DNA of 64,000 nucleotides from Neorhizobium sp. SOG26 (lineage in GTDB: Bacteria; Pseudomonadota; Alphaproteobacteria; Rhizobiales; Rhizobiaceae). Positions 44,775 to 52,867 of this stretch are shown here, piece after piece; the first letter of the stretch is position 1; every line of letters begins with the position of its first letter. Location: contig NZ_CP025512.1 in NCBI RefSeq assembly GCF_003491345.1, forward strand, positions 1,984,001-2,048,000, written 5' to 3'. Both the position numbers and the translations under genes were made by a program. Under the pieces are notes generated by a model. It was not told the origin of the DNA. It did not search any database and worked only from the letters and a program-made list of their open reading frames with translations.

Positions 44775-44790
44775 TTTACCAATCGGTCAA
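44775..44790. promoter_or_regulatory. RutR-type operator
   Basis: TTTACCAATCGGTCAA matches 12 of 14 specified bases of the E. coli RutR site TTGACCA-N2-TGGTCAA. It lies midway between the divergent TetR gene (112 bases away) and the carbamoyl-amidohydrolase gene (128 bases away), so it can control both. Confidence 0.6.
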
Positions 44791-44917
44791 ATTATCGGCG
44801 ACAAGCATAACAAACGCAACGCCGAAACTTCAGGTGTCGAAACGCGGCACCGAGGCGACCACGGGAACAGCAGCAGACCGCTTTCTTTGGCGGGTATAAC
44901 AGGTGAGGACAGATCAC

Positions 44918-46171
44918 ATGGTGGCAGCACCAGGCGAGAACTTGCGCGTCAATGGCGACCGTCTCTGGGACATGCTGATGGAGATGGCCAAGATTGGCCC
45001 CGGGGTCGCCGGCGGCAACAATCGCCAGACCCTGACCGACGCCGACAGCGAAGGCCGTAAGCTGTTCCAGACCTGGTGCGAAGCCGAAGGTATGACGATC
45101 GGCGTTGACAAGATGGGCACAATGTTTGCCACCCGCGCCGGCACTGACCCGGAAGCGCTTCCCGTCTACATCGGCAGCCATCTCGACACCCAGCCGACGG
45201 GCGGCAAGTTCGATGGCGTGCTTGGCGTGCTCGGCGGCCTTGAAGTGGTTCGCAGCATGAACGACCTCGGCATCAAGACCAAGCATCCGATCGTCGTGAC
45301 AAACTGGACGAACGAGGAAGGCGCGCGATTTGCGCCCGCCATGCTGGCCTCGGGTGTTTTTGCGGGCGTCCATTCCATCGACTACGCCTATGCCCGCAAG
45401 GATCCGGAAGGAAAGACGTTCGGCGACGAGTTGCAACGGATCGGCTGGGTGGGCGACGAGGAGGTCGGCGCCCGCAAGATGCACGCCTATTTCGAATACC
45501 ATATCGAGCAAGGGCCGATCCTGGAGGCCGAGAACAAGCAGATCGGCGTGGTCACGCACTGCCAGGGCTTGTGGTGGCTCGAATTCACCCTGACCGGCCG
45601 CGAGGCCCATACCGGCTCCACGCCGATGAACATGCGCGTCAATGCCGGGCTTGCCATGGCCCGCATCCTGGAAATGGTGCAGGAAGTGGCAATGTCCGAA
45701 CAGCCGGGCGCCGTTGGTGGCGTTGGCCAGATGTTCTTCACTCCGAACTCCCGCAACGTGCTGCCGGGCAAGGTCGTCTTCACCGTCGATATCCGTACCC
45801 CGAGCCAGGACAAGCTGGACCGCATGCGCGCCGCGATCGAAAAACGAGCGTCAGAGATCTGCGATGGCCTGGGGGTCGGCTGTTCGGTCGAGGCGGTCGG
45901 GCATTTCGACCCGGTGACCTTCGACCCCACCCTGGTCGGTCGTGTCCGCGGTGCTGCCGAACGGCTCGGCTACAGCCACATGGACGTGATTTCAGGTGCC
46001 GGTCACGACGCCTGCTGGGCCGCCAAGGTGGCACCGGCGACGATGATCATGTGCCCCTGCGTCGGCGGCCTCAGCCACAACGAGGCCGAGGACATCTCCA
46101 GGGAATGGGCCTCTGCCGGCTGCGACGTGCTTTTCCACGCGGTTCTGGAGACCGCGGAGATTGTGGAGTAG
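44918..46171 (+). CDS. Zn-dependent N-carbamoyl-amidohydrolase (beta-ureidopropionase type)
   Basis: A 417-residue M20-family amidase/hydantoinase (HyuC/AmaB/PydC group). Metal ligands are in YIGSHLDTQPTGGKFDGVLGVLG (His, Asp), TNWTNEEGARFAPAM (Glu), FEYHIEQGPILE and the C-terminal GLSHNEAED (His). The dimerisation/substrate region has GREAHTGSTPMNMRVNAG and FTPNSRNVLPGKVVFTVDIRTP. It would cleave N-carbamoyl-beta-alanine to beta-alanine, CO2 and ammonia, the third step after PreTA and HydA. GAGGACAGATCAC precedes ATG 44918. N-carbamoyl-amino-acid hydrolysis is the alternative substrate. Confidence 0.9.
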   Translation: MVAAPGENLRVNGDRLWDMLMEMAKIGPGVAGGNNRQTLTDADSEGRKLFQTWCEAEGMTIGVDKMGTMFATRAGTDPEALPVYIGSHLDTQPTGGKFDGVLGVLGGLEVVRSMNDLGIKTKHPIVVTNWTNEEGARFAPAMLASGVFAGVHSIDYAYARKDPEGKTFGDELQRIGWVGDEEVGARKMHAYFEYHIEQGPILEAENKQIGVVTHCQGLWWLEFTLTGREAHTGSTPMNMRVNAGLAMARILEMVQEVAMSEQPGAVGGVGQMFFTPNSRNVLPGKVVFTVDIRTPSQDKLDRMRAAIEKRASEICDGLGVGCSVEAVGHFDPVTFDPTLVGRVRGAAERLGYSHMDVISGAGHDACWAAKVAPATMIMCPCVGGLSHNEAEDISREWASAGCDVLFHAVLETAEIVE

Positions 46172-46193
46172 GCGATGCTGGTCTTGGCCAAGG

Positions 46194-46374
46194 CCCCCTC
46201 ATCCGGCCCTTCGGGCCACCTTCTCCCCGCTGGGGAGAAGTGAGGTGCACAGGATCTGTCCGCCCCCTTCAACCTGTCAGCGCCGCCCGATCTTTTGGGC
46301 GATGGCGGGTCATGCGCGAGGGAAGTTCTTCTCCCCAACGGGGAGAAGGTGGCCCGAAGGGCCGGATGAGGGGG
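46194..46374. repeat. Composite palindromic element with 35-bp perfect terminal inverted repeats
   Basis: Bases 46194-46228 and 46340-46374 are perfect 35-bp inverted copies. Each arm carries two smaller palindromes: GGCCC-TTC-GGGCC, and CTTCTCCCC-N3-GGGGAGAAG extending just inside the arm (46220-46240 and 46328-46348). The ~87-base centre is unrelated. The arm (CCCTCATCCGGCCC...CTTCTCCCC) resembles abundant rhizobial intergenic palindromes of the RIME class. The right arm ends in GAGGGGG, which sits eight bases before the DUF559 start and looks like its ribosome-binding site. Confidence 0.85.
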
Positions 46375-46382
46375 AAATTGTC

Positions 46383-46808
46383 ATGCGACACGACGATGTC
46401 ACCAAACGACGTCCTGGCAAGACCTCCCAGGCGAGACGGCTCCGGCGCAACGAGACGGAGGAGGAGTATCGCCTCTGGAGCGAACTGCGCAACCGCCTGC
46501 TGGATGGCTACAAGTTTTCAAGACAGGTCCCGCTCGGACCGTACGTCGTCGATTTTCTCTGCCGCGAAGAGCGCCTGGTGGTCGAGATCGACGGTTTCCA
46601 CCACGCGCAAAGCGCCTCTGACGACATCCGAACGCGGTGGCTGAACCTGAACGGCTACCGCGTTCTCCGTTTCTGGAACCACGAAATCACCCAGGAGCGT
46701 CGTGCCGTACTCGACACCGTTCTTGCTGCGCTGAAGGGCCAACTAAGCAGGAACAGCGACAACCGGCGCTTCTATCCTTCAATTGAAAAGCCAGGGGAAC
46801 AACAATGA
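46383..46808 (+). CDS. DUF559 (Vsr-like) endonuclease-fold protein
   Basis: A 141-residue DUF559 protein: RLRRNETEEEYRLWSELRNRLLDGYKFSRQVPLGPYVVDFLCREERLVVEIDGFHHAQSASDDIRTRWLNLNGYRVLRFWNHEI (quoted in outline). The PD-(D/E)xK-type residues are the Asp in YVVDFLC, Glu and Asp in VVEIDGFHH, with RFWNHEI downstream as in very-short-patch repair nucleases. It begins right after the palindromic element and ends with ATGA overlapping the hydA start. So it is inserted in the pyrimidine operon without breaking coupling. Function unknown; an element-processing nuclease is a hypothesis. Confidence 0.85.
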   Translation: MRHDDVTKRRPGKTSQARRLRRNETEEEYRLWSELRNRLLDGYKFSRQVPLGPYVVDFLCREERLVVEIDGFHHAQSASDDIRTRWLNLNGYRVLRFWNHEITQERRAVLDTVLAALKGQLSRNSDNRRFYPSIEKPGEQQ

Positions 46809-48259
46809 CCACAGTCATCAAGGGTGGAACCATCGTCACGGCCGACCTGACCTACAAGGCGGATGTGAAGATCGACGGCGGCAAGATCATCGAGATCGGG
46901 CCGAACCTGTCCGGCGACACCACCCTGGACGCGGCAGGCTGTTACGTCATGCCGGGCGGCATCGACCCGCATGTGCATCTCGAAATGCCATTCATGGGCA
47001 CCTATTCCGCTGACGACTTCGAAAGCGGCACGCGGGCGGCGCTGGCCGGCGGCACGACGATGGTCGTTGATTTCTGCCTGCCCGACCCCGGCCAGTCGCT
47101 GCTTGATGCGCTGAAGCGCTGGGACAACAAGGCGACCCGCGCCAATTGTGACTATTCCTTCCACATGTCGGTCACCTGGTGGGGCGAGCAGGTGTTCAAC
47201 GAGATGAAGGCGGTGGTCGCGCATCACGGCATCAACACCTTCAAGCACTTCATGGCCTACAAGGGCGCGCTGATGGTGAACGACGACGAGATGTTCGCCT
47301 CCTTCCAGCGTTGCGCGGAACTCGGCGCCCTGCCGCTCGTCCATGCCGAAAACGGCGATGTCGTTGCCGCCATGCAGCAGAAGCTGATGGACGAAGGCAA
47401 TGACGGGCCGGAAGGCCACGCCTATTCCCGCCCGCCGTCGGTGGAAGGCGAGGCTACCAACCGCGCCATCATCATTGCCGACATGGCGGGCGTGCCGCTT
47501 TATGTCGTCCACACATCCTGTGAGCAGTCGCACGAAGCGATCCGGCGCGCGCGCCAGAACGGCATGCGCGTTTATGGCGAGCCGCTGATCCAGCACCTGA
47601 CGCTCGATGAAAGCGAATACTTCAACAAGGATTGGGACCACTCCGCCCGCCGCGTGATGTCGCCGCCGTTCCGCAACAAGCAGCACCAGGATTCCCTCTG
47701 GGCAGGCCTCGCATCCGGTTCGCTGCAGGTGGTGGCGACTGACCACTGCGCCTTCACGACAGACCAGAAGCGCACCGGGCTTGGCGACTTCCGCAAGATC
47801 CCGAACGGCACAGGCGGGTTGGAAGACCGCATGCCGATGCTCTGGACCTATGGGGTGGCGACCGGGCGCATCACCATGAACGAGTTTGTCGCCGTGACCT
47901 CCACCAACATCGCCAAGATCCTCAACATCTATCCGCGCAAGGGTGCCATCCTTGTCGGCGCCGATGCTGACCTCGTGGTCTGGGATCCGAAGCGCTCCAA
48001 GACGATCAGCGCCAAGAGCCAGCAGTCGTCAATTGACTACAACGTCTTCGAGGGCAAGGAAGTGACCGGCCTGCCGCGCTACACGCTGACGCGCGGCGTG
48101 GTGGCGGTCGAGGAAAGCCTGATGAAGACACAGGAAGGCCACGGCCAGTTCGTCAAGCGCGAGCCCTTCCAGGCGGTCAACAAGGCGCTTTCCACCTGGA
48201 AGGAGCTGACGGCGCCGCGCAAGGTGGAGCGGACGGGCATCCCGGCTTCGGGCGTGTGA
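46805..48259 (+). CDS. hydA: Dihydropyrimidinase (D-hydantoinase)
   Basis: A 484-residue cyclic amidohydrolase opening dihydrouracil/dihydrothymine to N-carbamoyl-beta-amino acids. Metal sites: GGIDPHVHLEMPFMG (HxH), FKHFMAYKG (carbamylated Lys), LVHAENGDVV, VVHTSCEQSHEAIRRA and VVATDHCAFTTDQK (Asp). IVTADLTYKADVKIDGGKIIEIG and the DADLVVWDP strand frame the sandwich domain. Length is standard. AGGGGAACAACA precedes the ATG, which overlaps the DUF559 stop. Second step of the reductive pyrimidine pathway. Confidence 0.95.
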   Translation: MTTVIKGGTIVTADLTYKADVKIDGGKIIEIGPNLSGDTTLDAAGCYVMPGGIDPHVHLEMPFMGTYSADDFESGTRAALAGGTTMVVDFCLPDPGQSLLDALKRWDNKATRANCDYSFHMSVTWWGEQVFNEMKAVVAHHGINTFKHFMAYKGALMVNDDEMFASFQRCAELGALPLVHAENGDVVAAMQQKLMDEGNDGPEGHAYSRPPSVEGEATNRAIIIADMAGVPLYVVHTSCEQSHEAIRRARQNGMRVYGEPLIQHLTLDESEYFNKDWDHSARRVMSPPFRNKQHQDSLWAGLASGSLQVVATDHCAFTTDQKRTGLGDFRKIPNGTGGLEDRMPMLWTYGVATGRITMNEFVAVTSTNIAKILNIYPRKGAILVGADADLVVWDPKRSKTISAKSQQSSIDYNVFEGKEVTGLPRYTLTRGVVAVEESLMKTQEGHGQFVKREPFQAVNKALSTWKELTAPRKVERTGIPASGV

Positions 48260-48283
48260 GCGGTGGAAGAGCCGATGGCGCCG

Positions 48284-48697
48284 CTATTCGCTCACCAGGC
48301 TTTCGAGTTCCGGCAGCAGGACGACGCTTTCCTGCTCGTTGGGATCGGTGCGGGCGATAACTGCGGTACACGGCTCTGTCCCGAGGTTGATTGGCAGATG
48401 CGGCATGCCGGCCGGAATATAGAACATGTCGCCGGCCCGCGTGACGACACGGTGCTGCAGCCGGTCGCCATAATAGGTCACCGCCTCGCCGGCCATGATG
48501 TAGATCGCCGTTTCGTGCGCGGCATGCATATGCGCCTTCGCCCGGCCGCCCGGCGGGATCGTCACAAGCATCATGGCGATGCCGGTGGCGCCGCTGCTCT
48601 GGGCGGAAATGCCCTCGAGGTAGGAAAAGCCCTGCTTTCCGGCATAGCCGCCGCTCGGCCGGATCAGCTTGCAATCAAGGTCTGGAATGGATGACAT
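48284..48697 (-). CDS. Cupin-domain protein
   Basis: A 137-residue single-domain cupin. Motif 1: GGRAKAHMHAAHETAIYIMAGEAVTYYGDRL (HxH, E, G). Motif 2: AGDMFYIPAGMPHLPINLG (P and H). It lies on the opposite strand between hydA and the ABC genes, divergent from the latter. Such cupins may be sensors, isomerases or decarboxylases; the role is not readable. Context suggests pyrimidine or ureide metabolism. Confidence 0.82.
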   Translation of the reverse strand: MSSIPDLDCKLIRPSGGYAGKQGFSYLEGISAQSSGATGIAMMLVTIPPGGRAKAHMHAAHETAIYIMAGEAVTYYGDRLQHRVVTRAGDMFYIPAGMPHLPINLGTEPCTAVIARTDPNEQESVVLLPELESLVSE

Positions 48698-48762
48698 TGC
48701 ACGACCTCCTAGAAAAACAGGACATCAAGTCCGGGGAACATGATCAGGTAAACTGGGTCACT

Positions 48763-49554
48763 ATGACAGAAAATCAGTCATCCGTCGTTTCAGCCAAGAA
48801 GCTGGGCCTTACATTTCAAACAAGCGACGGTCCGGTGCATGCGCTGTCGAACGTGGATCTGGAGGTCGGCAAAGGCGACTTCGTGTCCTTCATCGGACCA
48901 TCCGGATGCGGTAAGACGACCTTTCTCCGAGTCATCGCCGATCTGGAGCAGCCGACATCGGGAAGCATCACCGTCAACGGCATGAGCCCGGAAGAGGCGC
49001 GAAAGTCGCGCTCCTACGGCTATGTCTTTCAGGCGCCGGCGCTTTATCCGTGGCGCACGATCGAAAAGAACATCGCCCTGCCGCTGGAGATCATGGGCCA
49101 TTCCGCTGCCGAGCGGGCAAAACGCATCGAGCGGACGCTGGACCTCGTGAATCTTTCGGGCTTCGGCAAGAAATATCCCTGGCAGCTGTCGGGCGGCATG
49201 CAGCAGCGCGCTTCGATTGCCCGCGCACTCGCCTTCGATGCCGATCTTCTGCTGATGGACGAACCGTTCGGCGCGCTCGACGAGATCGTTCGCGACCATC
49301 TGAACGAGCAACTGCTGAAACTTTGGGCGCGCACGCAGAAGACAATCTGTTTCGTGACCCATTCGATCCCTGAAGCCGTCTATCTCTCCACCAGGATCGT
49401 TGTCATGTCACCGCGCCCCGGGCGCGTGACCGACGTGATCGAGTCGACCCTTCCGCGGGAGCGGCCGCTGGAGATCCGCGAGACGCCGGAATTCCTGGAG
49501 ATCGCTCACCGGGTGCGTGAAGGCCTGCGAGCGGGGCACAGCTATGAAGAATAG
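48763..49554 (+). CDS. ABC importer ATPase (ThiZ/SsuB-TauB type)
   Basis: A ~263-residue ATP-binding subunit. Walker A: FIGPSGCGKTTFLR; Q-loop YGYVFQAPALYPWRT; signature LSGGMQQRASIARALAF; Walker B LLLMDEPFGALDE; H-loop CFVTHSIPEAVYL. The type groups with importers of nitrate, taurine, sulfonate and pyrimidines. ATG 48763 is chosen; the in-frame ATG at 48691 would overlap the divergent cupin gene. Followed by two permeases and a binding protein, so a complete importer. Pyrimidine or hydantoin uptake is inferred from the operon. Confidence 0.9.
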   Translation: MTENQSSVVSAKKLGLTFQTSDGPVHALSNVDLEVGKGDFVSFIGPSGCGKTTFLRVIADLEQPTSGSITVNGMSPEEARKSRSYGYVFQAPALYPWRTIEKNIALPLEIMGHSAAERAKRIERTLDLVNLSGFGKKYPWQLSGGMQQRASIARALAFDADLLLMDEPFGALDEIVRDHLNEQLLKLWARTQKTICFVTHSIPEAVYLSTRIVVMSPRPGRVTDVIESTLPRERPLEIRETPEFLEIAHRVREGLRAGHSYEE

Positions 49555-50437
49555 CAGTCCTGACGGCTTTCGCAGCCACCTCATCCCCGTCTCGGTCATC
49601 CTGATCGCCATCGTGGCGATCTGGTACGTTGCCGCCTTCTTCATGAACGCGCCGTTCCAGCGCGACCTCGACCGGCGCGGCAATGTAACCTCAACGACGA
49701 TCGAACTGATCGGCAAAACCATGGTGCAGCCGAAGCCGGTCCTGCCGGCGCCGCACCAGGTGGCGGTCAATGTCTTCGAGAACACGGTGATGCGCAGCGT
49801 CACCTCGAGCCGCAGCCTGATCTACCATGGCTGGGTGACGCTCTCGTCGACTGTTGTCGGCTTTGCCTTCGGTACGCTGCTCGGCATCCTGATCGCGGTC
49901 GGGATCGTGCATGTCAAGGCGCTCGATCGCAGCCTCATGCCCTGGATCATCGCGTCTCAAACGGTGCCGATCCTGGCGATCGCACCGATGGTGGTGGTGG
50001 TGCTTGGCGCGATCAACATCACCGGCCTTGTTCCAAAGGCGCTGATCTCGACCTACCTGTCCTTCTTCCCGGTCGCGGTCGGCATGGTGAAGGGGCTGCG
50101 TTCACCCGAACTGATCCAGCTCGACCTGATGCGCACCTACAACGCCAGCGCCTCGCAGACATTCTGGAAACTGCGCGTTCCAGCCTCCATCCCCTACCTC
50201 TTCACCTCGATGAAGGTAGCGATTGCCGCAAGCCTTGTCGGCGCCATCGTCGGCGAACTGCCGACCGGTGCTGTGGCCGGCATCGGCTCCAAACTTCTGG
50301 CCGGCTCCTATTACAGCCAGACAATCGAGATCTGGGCGGCGCTCATCGTCGGCTCGCTGCTTGCTGCGGCTCTTGTCGCCATCATCGGCCTCATTGGCAG
50401 GCTTGTCGATCGCTCGATGGGCGGGAGGCCGGCATGA
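49544..50437 (+). CDS. ABC importer permease 1
   Basis: A 297-residue BPD-type permease with an N-terminal span (LIPVSVILIAIVAIWYVAAFFM), a periplasmic loop and five further spans. The coupling helix is LIQLDLMRTYNASASQTFWKLRVPASIPYLFTSMKVAIAASLVGAIVGEL (EAA loop). It overlaps the ATPase gene by 11 bases and its stop overlaps the next start (ATGA). Pairs with permease 2. Confidence 0.9.
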   Translation: MKNSSPDGFRSHLIPVSVILIAIVAIWYVAAFFMNAPFQRDLDRRGNVTSTTIELIGKTMVQPKPVLPAPHQVAVNVFENTVMRSVTSSRSLIYHGWVTLSSTVVGFAFGTLLGILIAVGIVHVKALDRSLMPWIIASQTVPILAIAPMVVVVLGAINITGLVPKALISTYLSFFPVAVGMVKGLRSPELIQLDLMRTYNASASQTFWKLRVPASIPYLFTSMKVAIAASLVGAIVGELPTGAVAGIGSKLLAGSYYSQTIEIWAALIVGSLLAAALVAIIGLIGRLVDRSMGGRPA

Positions 50438-51561
50438 TGCGGTTGAAGCGCAACTGGCAGGCATTCCTAGCCGCCCTCCTGGTGATCCTTTCGCTCGCTT
50501 ACCTTCCCCTCACCTCGGCGCAAGCGACGGGGCCGCAGGGCAGCGGCATGCTGGTGGTCGCGGTGCTGGCGGTCGCCATCATCGCCGTGGTCGCACTTGA
50601 TGGCGCGGATCACTATCTGCGCGCCGCGGTGCTTTTTGTCGGGGCACACCTGCCGGCCTTCCTGCTGCTTGGCACCGTCACCGGCAATGAAGGGCAGATG
50701 TCGACGGCCTTCTTCCTGCTGATCGGTGCGAGCTGGCTGCTGGCCTGGGCCTCTGTCTCCGAACTCTCCTACCTCACGCCTCGCTCCAACGGAGCCCAAT
50801 GGCTGCTGCGGCTTCTGATCCCCGGCATTTTCGGCGCCTGGATCCTGATCCTCTGGGAAGCGGCGGCGCGCGGTTTCGGCGTCCCCTTCGTGCTCCTGCC
50901 GCCACCGTCGGCGATCGGCGCCCGCATCGCCGCTTCGCTTCCCGTCCTCTGGTCGGATGTGCAGCAGACGATCTTCAAGGCGGTGCTGATCGGCTACATC
51001 CTCGGCTGCGCCAGTGGCTTCGTGGTAGCGATCCTTGCCGACCGCGTTGGTTTCCTGCGGCGCGGCTTGCTGCCGATTGGCAACATGATGTCGGCGCTGC
51101 CGATCATCGGCGTGGCGCCGATCATGGTCATGTGGTTCGGCTTCGACTGGCAGTCGAAGGCCGCCGTCGTCACGATCATGACCTTCTTCCCGATGCTGGT
51201 GAACACCGTGGCCGGGCTTGCCGCGGCTGGGAACATGGAGCGCGACCTGATGCGTTCCTATGCCTCGAGCTACGGCCAGACGCTGGTGAAGCTGCGCCTG
51301 CCGGCCGCCATGCCCTTCATCTTCAACGCCTTGAAGATCAACTCGACGCTGGCTCTGATCGGTGCCATCGTGGCGGAATTCTTCGGGACGCCGATCGTCG
51401 GCATGGGCTTTCGCATCTCCACCGAGATCGGCCGCATGAACGTCGACATGGTCTGGGCCGAAATCGCGGTCGCGGCGGTCATCGGCTCAGCATTTTATGG
51501 CATCGTCGCGCTTGGCGAGCGGGCGACGACATTCTGGCATCCGTCTAACCGCAGGGGTTAG
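50434..51561 (+). CDS. ABC importer permease 2
   Basis: A 375-residue permease, longer than permease 1 because of about four extra N-terminal spans (AAVLFVGAHLPAFLLLGTV and others). The core has the EAA loop NMERDLMRSYASSYGQTLVKLRLPAAMPFIFNALKINSTLALIGAIVAEFFG. Its start overlaps the permease 1 stop. The N-terminal extension is typical of the second permease of HMP/pyrimidine-type importers. Confidence 0.88.
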   Translation: MMRLKRNWQAFLAALLVILSLAYLPLTSAQATGPQGSGMLVVAVLAVAIIAVVALDGADHYLRAAVLFVGAHLPAFLLLGTVTGNEGQMSTAFFLLIGASWLLAWASVSELSYLTPRSNGAQWLLRLLIPGIFGAWILILWEAAARGFGVPFVLLPPPSAIGARIAASLPVLWSDVQQTIFKAVLIGYILGCASGFVVAILADRVGFLRRGLLPIGNMMSALPIIGVAPIMVMWFGFDWQSKAAVVTIMTFFPMLVNTVAGLAAAGNMERDLMRSYASSYGQTLVKLRLPAAMPFIFNALKINSTLALIGAIVAEFFGTPIVGMGFRISTEIGRMNVDMVWAEIAVAAVIGSAFYGIVALGERATTFWHPSNRRG

Positions 51562-51614
51562 ACGAGAATATCCGGCACTGCCCCACGGTGCCGGCAACAA
51601 AAGAGGGAACCGCA

Positions 51615-52580
51615 ATGAAAAAGATGATGATGGCATTGATGGCCGGGGCGGTGTCGCTGATGGCCGCGCAGGCGCTGGCGGCCGACAAGGTGACGCTGCA
51701 GCTGAAATGGGTCGCCCAGGGCCAGTTCGGCGGTTATTTCGTCGCCAAGGACAAGGGCTTCTATGAAGAAGAAGGCCTGGACGTGACGATCAAGCCGGGC
51801 GGGCCGGACATCGCTCCGGAACAGGTGATCGCCGGCGGCGGTGCCGACGTGATCGTCGCCTGGATGGGTGGCGCGCTCGTGGCGCGCGAAAAGGGCGTGC
51901 CACTCGTCAACATCGCCCAGCCCTACCAGAAGTCCGGCCTGCAGCTGATCTGCCCCAAGGATGGCCCGGTAAAAACCGAAGCCGACTTCAAGGGCCGCAC
52001 GCTCGGCGTCTGGTTCTTCGGCAATGAATATCCGTTCTTCGCCTGGATGACCAAGCTTGGACTGAGCACCGATGGCGGCCCGGACGGCGTGACCGTGCTC
52101 AAGCAGAGCTTCGACGTGCAGCCGCTCGTGCAGAAGCAGGCGGATTGCATCTCGGTGATGACCTATAACGAATACTGGCAGGCGATCGATGCTGGCTTTA
52201 AGCCGGAAGACCTGACGGTGTTTAACTACACCGAACTTGGGAACGACCTGCTCGAGGACGGCCTTTATGCCAGCGAAGAAAAGTTGAAGGACCCGGCGTT
52301 CAAGGAAACCATGGTGAAGTTCGTCCGCGCCTCGATGAAGGGCTGGCACTACGCGCTGGAAAATCCGGATGAAGCGGCTGAAATCGTCATGGACAACGGC
52401 GGCCAGGACGAAAATCACCAGAAGCGCATGATGGGCGAAGTTGCAAAGCTGATCGGTACCGGCAAGCTCGACATGGCGACCTATGACCGCACGGTAAAGG
52501 CGCTGATGGACCAGAAGATCATTAGCAAGATGCCGGAAAACGCTTACACAACAGAGATTACCGACGCAGCATTGAAGTAG
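51615..52580 (+). CDS. ABC importer substrate-binding protein (NMT1/THI5-like)
   Basis: A 321-residue exported binding protein. Signal peptide about residues 1-22 (KKMMMALMAGAVSLMAAQALA), then the NMT1/THI5-like fold: VTLQLKWVAQGQFGGYFVAKDKGFYEEEGLDVTIKPGGPDIAP, GRTLGVWFFGNEYPFFAWMTKLG, ADCISVMTYNEYWQAIDAGF. This family binds pyrimidines (for example hydroxymethyl-pyrimidine) and related rings. GAGGGAACCGCA precedes the ATG. Together with the three genes before it, it gives an uptake system that would supply the catabolic enzymes; the ligand is inferred. Confidence 0.88.
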   Translation: MKKMMMALMAGAVSLMAAQALAADKVTLQLKWVAQGQFGGYFVAKDKGFYEEEGLDVTIKPGGPDIAPEQVIAGGGADVIVAWMGGALVAREKGVPLVNIAQPYQKSGLQLICPKDGPVKTEADFKGRTLGVWFFGNEYPFFAWMTKLGLSTDGGPDGVTVLKQSFDVQPLVQKQADCISVMTYNEYWQAIDAGFKPEDLTVFNYTELGNDLLEDGLYASEEKLKDPAFKETMVKFVRASMKGWHYALENPDEAAEIVMDNGGQDENHQKRMMGEVAKLIGTGKLDMATYDRTVKALMDQKIISKMPENAYTTEITDAALK

Positions 52581-52867
52581 TACATCTGCAACGGAACGAT
52601 CTTGGCGGATGCGGGTTACATCACCCGCGTCCGCTCATTGACGTAAATCATAACCAAAAGTCATGTTTCATATAACAATGTCCGATTGATTTGTGCAGCG
52701 CAAACCCGTAAAACGACGGGCATTGAGGAATCTTTCGCAGCCAGTCTTGTAACCCCTTTGGGTGGTTACCACCTGAACTGGAAAAAGCACGCACTGAGGG
52801 GGGTGCGGCGAAACGGGTTTTGCCCGAGCGAAAAATTCTCCCCTAACTTCAGGTTGGAATTATTCGC
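52581..52867. other. Intergenic region with a 12-bp hairpin
   Basis: 287 bases between the binding-protein and RND genes. A stem GCGGATGCGGGT / ACCCGCGTCCGC (one G-U pair, 6-base loop) lies at 52605-52634; without a T-run it is at best a weak terminator. No gene or clear promoter is recognised in the rest. Confidence 0.5.

Noticed and set aside
46161..46382. N-terminal extension of the DUF559 frame through the palindromic element
   Set aside because: The frame is open only because the element lacks stops; the encoded peptide is element translation, and the Shine-Dalgarno points to 46383.
52605..52634. 12-bp hairpin as an intrinsic terminator or riboswitch
   Set aside because: It lacks a T-run and any recognisable aptamer core; noted only within the intergenic entry.
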